Positions 59,869 through 64,000 of a stretch of DNA of 64,000 nt are shown here, in pieces (the stretch's first letter is position 1; each line of letters begins with the position of its first letter). The notes beneath the pieces were generated by a model. That model was not told the origin of the DNA, did no database searches, and worked only from the letters and a program-made list of their open reading frames with translations. The position numbers were made by a program, and so were the translations under genes. This DNA comes from Candidatus Hydrogenedentota bacterium (GTDB lineage Bacteria > Hydrogenedentota > Hydrogenedentia > Hydrogenedentales > SLHB01), in NCBI GenBank assembly GCA_013359265.1, contig JABWCD010000027.1, positions 62,001-126,000 of the forward strand. The letters run 5' to 3'.

Positions 59869-62063
59869 CGCGCGGCAGTTTTCGTGTCGAGCGCGGAGAG
59901 CTTTGAGGCCGGGCCCGATTTCGCCGGTTCGGCGGGCGTAGCATTGCGCGTATTCGAGAACACTAGCCGGCACAACGGGACTTCTTGTATGGCGGTACCG
60001 GCGGCGGGGTCCTGTGACACGACCCAGCCGCTGCCCTGCGCGTCCCATTCGACGCCAAGCACCGCCAACTTGTCTTTCACCTGACGTTTCGTCAATCCAA
60101 TCAAGCTCGGAAGTTGTCCAGGCCCGATGGGTTGATCCGTGTTGGCGCTGGCGAGTTCCGCTCCCTCCCCGATGTCTTGCAGGGGGTTGATGTCCAGCAT
60201 TCCTGGAATCGCGGGCGCGGCCTGTGCCACGAGCACGTCGGCGTCGTTTTCCTCTTTGGTTTCGGTATACGTTCCCGGCGGCATCGGGTCTTCGGGGCAT
60301 TCGAGCCGAATCAGCGATTCGCGGACGACCTCCTTAAACACGGGGCCGCACACGAATCCACCGTAGTAGATATCGCTCTTCGGGTTGCACACGACGATCA
60401 CGGCGACGAGGCGCGGATCGGCGACGGGTCCGAACCCCGCAAACACGGCCGTGTGCCGGTCGGGGTAATATCCGCCGCCTTCGCTCTTGGGTCGGGCCAC
60501 CTGCGCCGTACCAGTCTTGCCGCCGACGCGATACTCGGGAATCGCCGCGCGTTTGCCCGTGCCGTGCTCGACGACGCCGTAGCAAAGGTCGCGCATCGTC
60601 ATCGCCGTCTGCGCCGACATGATTCGATCCGGTCCGCCCGGCTCGAATTGGTACGCGATCTGGCCGTCGTGGTCAACGACGTGATCGACGAGATGCGGCT
60701 CGACGAGATAACCACCGTTTGCAATCGCCGCGAACGCGCGGGCGAGTTGTGGCATCGTCACGGCGATTTCCTGTCCCATTGGCAGCGAAATCTCGGAGTA
60801 CTTCGTCCATCGGCCGTCGGGATGATAGAACCCTGCGCTCTCGTGGCGGAAGTCACGGCCGGTCTTCACGCCGAATCCGAACTTGCGAATCCACGCGTCC
60901 AGCATTTCGGCCTTATGCGCTTCCACAATCCGGTGGGCGACCTTAATCGTGCCGATGTTGCTCGATTGCGCGAACATCTCCGCCAGCGTCACCGTACCCA
61001 TCTTGTGCACGTCTCGTATGCGGCGCAGGCCGAAAGCGTTCCATGCTCCGCCTTCGCAATCGATCATGTCGGCGGGAGTTACCAGCCCGTGTTCGATGGC
61101 CGCGGTCAAGGGCACAATCTTGAATGCGGACCCGGGTTCAAAGACGAACGAAATCGCCGCATTTACGCGGGACTGCGCCGGATAATCGCCCGGCGCGTTG
61201 GGGTCGAAGGCAGGACGGGTCGCCATCGCGAGGATCGCACCGGTCGTGGGGTCCATTACGATGCCCATCGCGCTGGTCGCGAGTTTGTCTTCGATGACGA
61301 AGTCGAGTTGCTGTTCGAGAATATGCTGGATTGGTTTGTCGATGGTGAGGAATATGTCCGCGCCGCCTTCGGGCGCAACGTACTCGAGCGTCAACGGCAT
61401 CAACATCGACCGCTTGCCGTCGACGCGCGATGTCTGCTTGCCGGGTATCGCTTTCAGGTACGTGTCATATTTCGCTTCAATGCCTTCAAGACCGTTCTGA
61501 TCGCGATCCACAAAGCCGAGCACGTGCGCCGCCAATTGGCCCTCGGGATAGTGCCGCGCCGGTTCGTACTTGATGCGAAGCCCGCCCTCGCCCCAGGCGT
61601 TCAGATTGCCGATGGATTCGAGTTCGCCCGGCGTCAACGAACGTTTGATGGCGACTTCCTGCATCATCTTGCCGCCGCTGGCGCGCCGCGTGATGCGGTC
61701 GATCAGGTCGTTCTCGTCAAGACCCAACCGCACAGCGAGGCTTTGCGCGGCTTCGTGCGGCCGTTCGAGAAATGGCGGATACGCGAACAGCGATGGCGCC
61801 TGGCGCTCGCGCGCGAAAATGCGGCCCTCGCGATCGTAGATGCGGCCGCGTTGCAGGGGAATTGGCGCTTCACCGACGTGAAACCCTTCGGCATCTAGGA
61901 AGCGATGATCGGGAAAAAGCTGAAGCCGAACCAGATGGAGCGCAACGATCAGCAGTCCCGCGAGCATACCCCATAAAACAAGGCGAATCCGCCAACGCTG
62001 AGATTGCGTGAGCGGCAGTTCGGCGTGTCGCGGCCCGTCGCCGTTTCGGTCACGGTGAGCCAT
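59865..62063 (-). CDS. ftsI: Class B penicillin-binding protein (FtsI/PBP2-type) with C-terminal PASTA domain
   Basis: A 732-residue transpeptidase anchored by one helix (LVLWGMLAGLLIVALHLV). The dimerisation region contains RGRIYDREGR. Transpeptidase motifs are intact: EPGSAFK (SxxK), QSSNIG (SxN) and GGKTGTAQ (KTG). A Glu-rich linker leads to one PASTA domain at the C-terminus (LPSLIGLTKRQVKDKLAVLG). PASTA domains are common on septal PBPs of Gram-positives and on some Gram-negative lineages. It cross-links septal peptidoglycan with FtsW. Confidence 0.94.
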   Translation of the reverse strand: MAHRDRNGDGPRHAELPLTQSQRWRIRLVLWGMLAGLLIVALHLVRLQLFPDHRFLDAEGFHVGEAPIPLQRGRIYDREGRIFARERQAPSLFAYPPFLERPHEAAQSLAVRLGLDENDLIDRITRRASGGKMMQEVAIKRSLTPGELESIGNLNAWGEGGLRIKYEPARHYPEGQLAAHVLGFVDRDQNGLEGIEAKYDTYLKAIPGKQTSRVDGKRSMLMPLTLEYVAPEGGADIFLTIDKPIQHILEQQLDFVIEDKLATSAMGIVMDPTTGAILAMATRPAFDPNAPGDYPAQSRVNAAISFVFEPGSAFKIVPLTAAIEHGLVTPADMIDCEGGAWNAFGLRRIRDVHKMGTVTLAEMFAQSSNIGTIKVAHRIVEAHKAEMLDAWIRKFGFGVKTGRDFRHESAGFYHPDGRWTKYSEISLPMGQEIAVTMPQLARAFAAIANGGYLVEPHLVDHVVDHDGQIAYQFEPGGPDRIMSAQTAMTMRDLCYGVVEHGTGKRAAIPEYRVGGKTGTAQVARPKSEGGGYYPDRHTAVFAGFGPVADPRLVAVIVVCNPKSDIYYGGFVCGPVFKEVVRESLIRLECPEDPMPPGTYTETKEENDADVLVAQAAPAIPGMLDINPLQDIGEGAELASANTDQPIGPGQLPSLIGLTKRQVKDKLAVLGVEWDAQGSGWVVSQDPAAGTAIQEVPLCRLVFSNTRNATPAEPAKSGPASKLSALDTKTAAR

Positions 62064-62436
62064 GGGCGGATTCCGCGTTGGCTATCGTTATGGGTTCAAT
62101 GGACAGAAAAGGGGAAGGCGCGCGCTCCGTAGTCGAGGGCGCGTACAACACTTCAACCTGTCCCGGCTCGATGGGTACCAGGCCCAAATCCGGGGCGCGT
62201 TCGCTCACGCGCTTCAAGGCAGTGAGTTCGTCCACACGCTCCTGCAATCGGTCGATGTGGGCATTGACGTCCTTAATCTCGCGCCGCAACTGCGACGCGT
62301 CGTATCCGCGTTCGTAGATGCGCACCTGCAGCCACGTCTCGAATAGAAAGACCCCAAACGGCAGCGCGACGACGGGCAGCCATTTTACCAGGCCCCAGAA
62401 CACGGCCACGCGTCGTCCGGCGAAGCGGCGCGTCAT
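62050..62436 (-). CDS. ftsL: FtsL-like cell-division protein
   Basis: A 128-residue bitopic protein with one helix (LVKWLPVVALPFGVFLFETW) and a periplasmic coiled coil (LRREIKDVNAHIDRLQERVDELTALKRV). Sequence is little conserved in FtsL, so the call rests on topology and on its place between rsmH and ftsI, its usual position. It overlaps rsmH by four bases and ftsI by 14. It should form a complex with FtsB/FtsQ, not seen here. Confidence 0.8.
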   Translation of the reverse strand: MTRRFAGRRVAVFWGLVKWLPVVALPFGVFLFETWLQVRIYERGYDASQLRREIKDVNAHIDRLQERVDELTALKRVSERAPDLGLVPIEPGQVEVLYAPSTTERAPSPFLSIEPITIANAESAHGSP

Positions 62437-63365
62437 GCTGCGGCATCCTCGCGGATGCGTTCGGCCGCGCGCAGCTTCGCACTGTGCGCGCGCGGATTCG
62501 CGATCAACTCTTCGTCGTCCGCGGTAATGGGCTTCGGCGTGAGTACGCGCAAGCGCGGGGGGGTCACCGTGTCCGTGCGTCCGTCCGCGCGAAACGTGCG
62601 CGACGCGTGCGACGCGTCACGGAAAACGCTTTTTACGATTCGGTCTTCTCCGGAATGGAACGAGATTACGACGATTCGTCCTTCCGGTGCGAGCGCGTCG
62701 ACGCCCGCGCGGATTCCGGCTTCGAGGTGCGCGTATTCGTCGTTTACGGCAATGCGTATGGCCTGAAACACGGTGCGGACCTCGTCGGGCGTGCCGTGAA
62801 CAAACGGCAGCGCCTCGCACACGGCATCGCGCAAATCGAACGTTGTATTCATCGTATGGTTCCCGCGCCGGTGAACGATCGATTTCGCGATGCGCTGCGC
62901 GGGCCTCACGTCGCCGTAGTCGCGCAAGACGCGGACAAGCGCCCGCTCGGGGCACGTGGCGAGAAACTCGCGCGCGGTTGTCGTCTGCGTCGTGTCCTGG
63001 CGCATATCGAGTGGACCTTCGTACTGAAACGAGAACCCGCGTCGGGGATCGTCCAACTGCATACTCGACACCCCTGCGTCGATGAGGACGCCGTCAACGG
63101 GACCCACCTTCAACTCCGACAACACCCGACTAAGGTCGCCGTAGTTACTTTGCACTACCTCGGCGCACCCGAACGATTTCAGCCGCTCGCGCGCGCGCTC
63201 CACGGCGAGCGGATCGCGATCGAGCGCGATTAACCTTCCATTCGTCAGGCGCCGGCAAATGAGTTCGGCGTGTCCACCGAAACCCACCGTACAGTCCACG
63301 TAAGTCCCGCCGGGCCGTATGCGCAAGTACTCGAGCGCCGGGCCGGGGAGAACGGGGACGTGCAC
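62433..63365 (-). CDS. rsmH: 16S rRNA (cytosine-1402-N4)-methyltransferase
   Basis: A 310-residue SAM-dependent methyltransferase starting at GTG 63365. YVDCTVGFGGHAELIC is the SAM-binding motif, LDRDPLAVERA the acidic loop, VDGVLIDAGVSSMQLDDPRRGFSF the family block, and VVISFHSGEDRIVK the C-terminal motif. It methylates C1402 in the ribosomal decoding centre. It starts three bases after the STAS gene. Confidence 0.96.
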   Translation of the reverse strand: MHVPVLPGPALEYLRIRPGGTYVDCTVGFGGHAELICRRLTNGRLIALDRDPLAVERARERLKSFGCAEVVQSNYGDLSRVLSELKVGPVDGVLIDAGVSSMQLDDPRRGFSFQYEGPLDMRQDTTQTTTAREFLATCPERALVRVLRDYGDVRPAQRIAKSIVHRRGNHTMNTTFDLRDAVCEALPFVHGTPDEVRTVFQAIRIAVNDEYAHLEAGIRAGVDALAPEGRIVVISFHSGEDRIVKSVFRDASHASRTFRADGRTDTVTPPRLRVLTPKPITADDEELIANPRAHSAKLRAAERIREDAAA

Positions 63366-63368
63366 CCC

Positions 63369-63713
63369 TTAGGCCGCTTCCTGGAATTGGCCGATCGCCT
63401 GCGTCTCGCTCTCGAACGAATCGAACAACGAACTCACGCCGACCATGCGGAACAACCGCTGTGCGTAAAGGTTCATGCCCACGAGCTTCAGGTCGCCGCT
63501 TAAGGCGCGCAGTTTGCGCAATCGCTCGACAAGGACGCCAACGCCCATGTAGCTGATGAAGCGCACGCCGCTCAGGTTCATGATGAGCTGGTGCCGGCCT
63601 TCCGCAAGGCATTCGTACATGGATGTGCGCAGCGCGTCCACGCCGCCTTCGTCAATGTCTCCCGCCAACCGCAGCACCGTGACCGTCCCAATGTCCTTCC
63701 GCTCGATTTTCAT
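63369..63713 (-). CDS. STAS-domain protein inserted in the dcw cluster
   Basis: A 114-residue STAS (anti-sigma-factor-antagonist-like) protein. I start at ATG 63713 with AGGTGG upstream; GTG 63725 is also possible. The fold pattern is clear: VTVLRLAGDIDEGGVDAL, LIMNLSGVRFISYMGVGVLV and LKLVGMNLYAQRLFRMVG. Where SpoIIAA-type antagonists have the phosphorylated Ser (DSSG), this protein reads SYMG, so the usual phospho-switch is absent. It lies between mraZ and rsmH, normally adjacent genes, with 15- and 3-base gaps, so it should be co-transcribed with cell-wall genes. Confidence 0.88.
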   Translation of the reverse strand: MKIERKDIGTVTVLRLAGDIDEGGVDALRTSMYECLAEGRHQLIMNLSGVRFISYMGVGVLVERLRKLRALSGDLKLVGMNLYAQRLFRMVGVSSLFDSFESETQAIGQFQEAA

Positions 63714-63728
63714 GCCTTTACCCACCTG

Positions 63729-64000
63729 TTAGGTTGCGGCGCCCACTGTGCCGCGGCTCGCGAACAGTGGAGGCGCCAGTTCTTCGTACAATGACGTGTT
63801 CCGCCTCTTGAACTCGGCCCACGCCGCCTTGTCCCACACCTCGAGGTGATCGTCTACGCCGATCACCACCGCATCCTTTTGAATGCCCGCATGCTCCCGC
63901 AAGTGTTGCGGCAACGGCATACGACCCTGTGGGTCTGGACGGGCATCTTCTGCTAGACTGAAGAACATGCGGCGGAAGGCCAACGCCTGTGCGTGGTCGT
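63729..64000 (-). CDS. mraZ: MraZ transcriptional regulator, partial at the right edge
   Basis: The frame is open from the stop at 63729 to the window edge; the N-terminus lies beyond. The visible 90 residues contain the second MraZ/AbrB-like half: RRMFFSLAEDARPDPQGRMP followed by LPQHLREHAG, then VVIGVDDHLEVWDKAAWAEF. MraZ binds repeats in the dcw promoter and heads the operon. An in-frame TTG at 63983 is not the true start, because the frame upstream still reads as MraZ. Confidence 0.9.
   Translation of the reverse strand, partial: DHAQALAFRRMFFSLAEDARPDPQGRMPLPQHLREHAGIQKDAVVIGVDDHLEVWDKAAWAEFKRRNTSLYEELAPPLFASRGTVGAAT

Noticed and set aside
60114-61898. Open frame of 594 codons on the plus strand
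   Set aside because: Antisense to ftsI, whose catalytic motifs are complete; the frame has shadow-like composition.
1-64000. tRNA genes and CRISPR arrays
   Set aside because: Occasional TTCGAATC matches lack the surrounding cloverleaf; repeat arrays found have no spacers of CRISPR type.

Overview
The window is GC-rich bacterial chromosome with no rRNA, tRNA, CRISPR array, transposase or prophage gene that I can recognise. The organism looks Gram-negative: MurE carries the DNPR signature of meso-diaminopimelate ligases, and there are Tat-exported and c-type cytochrome proteins. A planctomycete-style pair (a DUF1501 protein plus a PSCyt1/DUF1549/DUF1553 cytochrome) points to the Planctomycetota/Hydrogenedentota neighbourhood, with Candidatus Hydrogenedentota my best guess. 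That placement is inference from gene content, not from a marker-gene tree.

Layout. 1-5 kb: two membrane proteins, then a minus-strand respiratory module (88-residue repeat protein, tetraheme cytochrome, four-cluster ferredoxin, NrfD) under a CRP/FNR-like palindrome. 5-8 kb: a small basic coiled-coil gene, a sugar epimerase, and a divergent RcnR/RcnA nickel-cobalt efflux pair with a readable promoter/operator. 8-13.5 kb: Gfo/Idh/MocA dehydrogenase, orphan RbsC-type permease, FlgM-like protein, small Fis-type regulator, ABC-2 exporter. 13.7-22 kb: secreted protein, FAD/Fe-S glycolate/lactate-type oxidase, UbiB, IspE, MshEN-HDOD protein. 22-30 kb: SGNH hydrolase, large PSCyt1 cytochrome, DUF1501 protein, small membrane proteins. 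30-42 kb: acyltransferase, HAD protein, degenerate phosphoesterase, HU, two glycosyltransferases, AlkA, cytochrome c', PadR/HAAS-ankyrin pair, RelE/Phd module, molybdopterin oxidoreductase. 42-51 kb: Imm11-like orphan, metal-less M24 protein, glycosyltransferase, Tat protein, XPB-N/WYL protein, HD-GYP phosphodiesterase. 52-64 kb: a compact dcw cell-wall/division cluster on the minus strand, mraZ-(STAS)-rsmH-ftsL-ftsI-murE-murF-mraY-murD-ftsW-murG, with overlapping or nearly abutting genes.

The dcw genes make and flip lipid II precursors and build septal peptidoglycan. Two things are unusual: a STAS gene between mraZ and rsmH, and a MraY carrying an insertion of about 130 residues in a predicted periplasmic loop. 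Intergenic DNA holds several repeat families: heptamer ATCCAAA-type arrays, a 9-bp minisatellite, TCG-rich foldbacks, a 167-bp tandem duplication, and palindromes whose stems change while remaining complementary around a TTCC loop (GGAA on the other strand). Several promoter-like sequences share a TTGAC-type -35, an exact 17-nt spacer and a TAnnnT-type -10. Many starts are non-ATG and were chosen by Shine-Dalgarno position; they are less certain than the reading frames.
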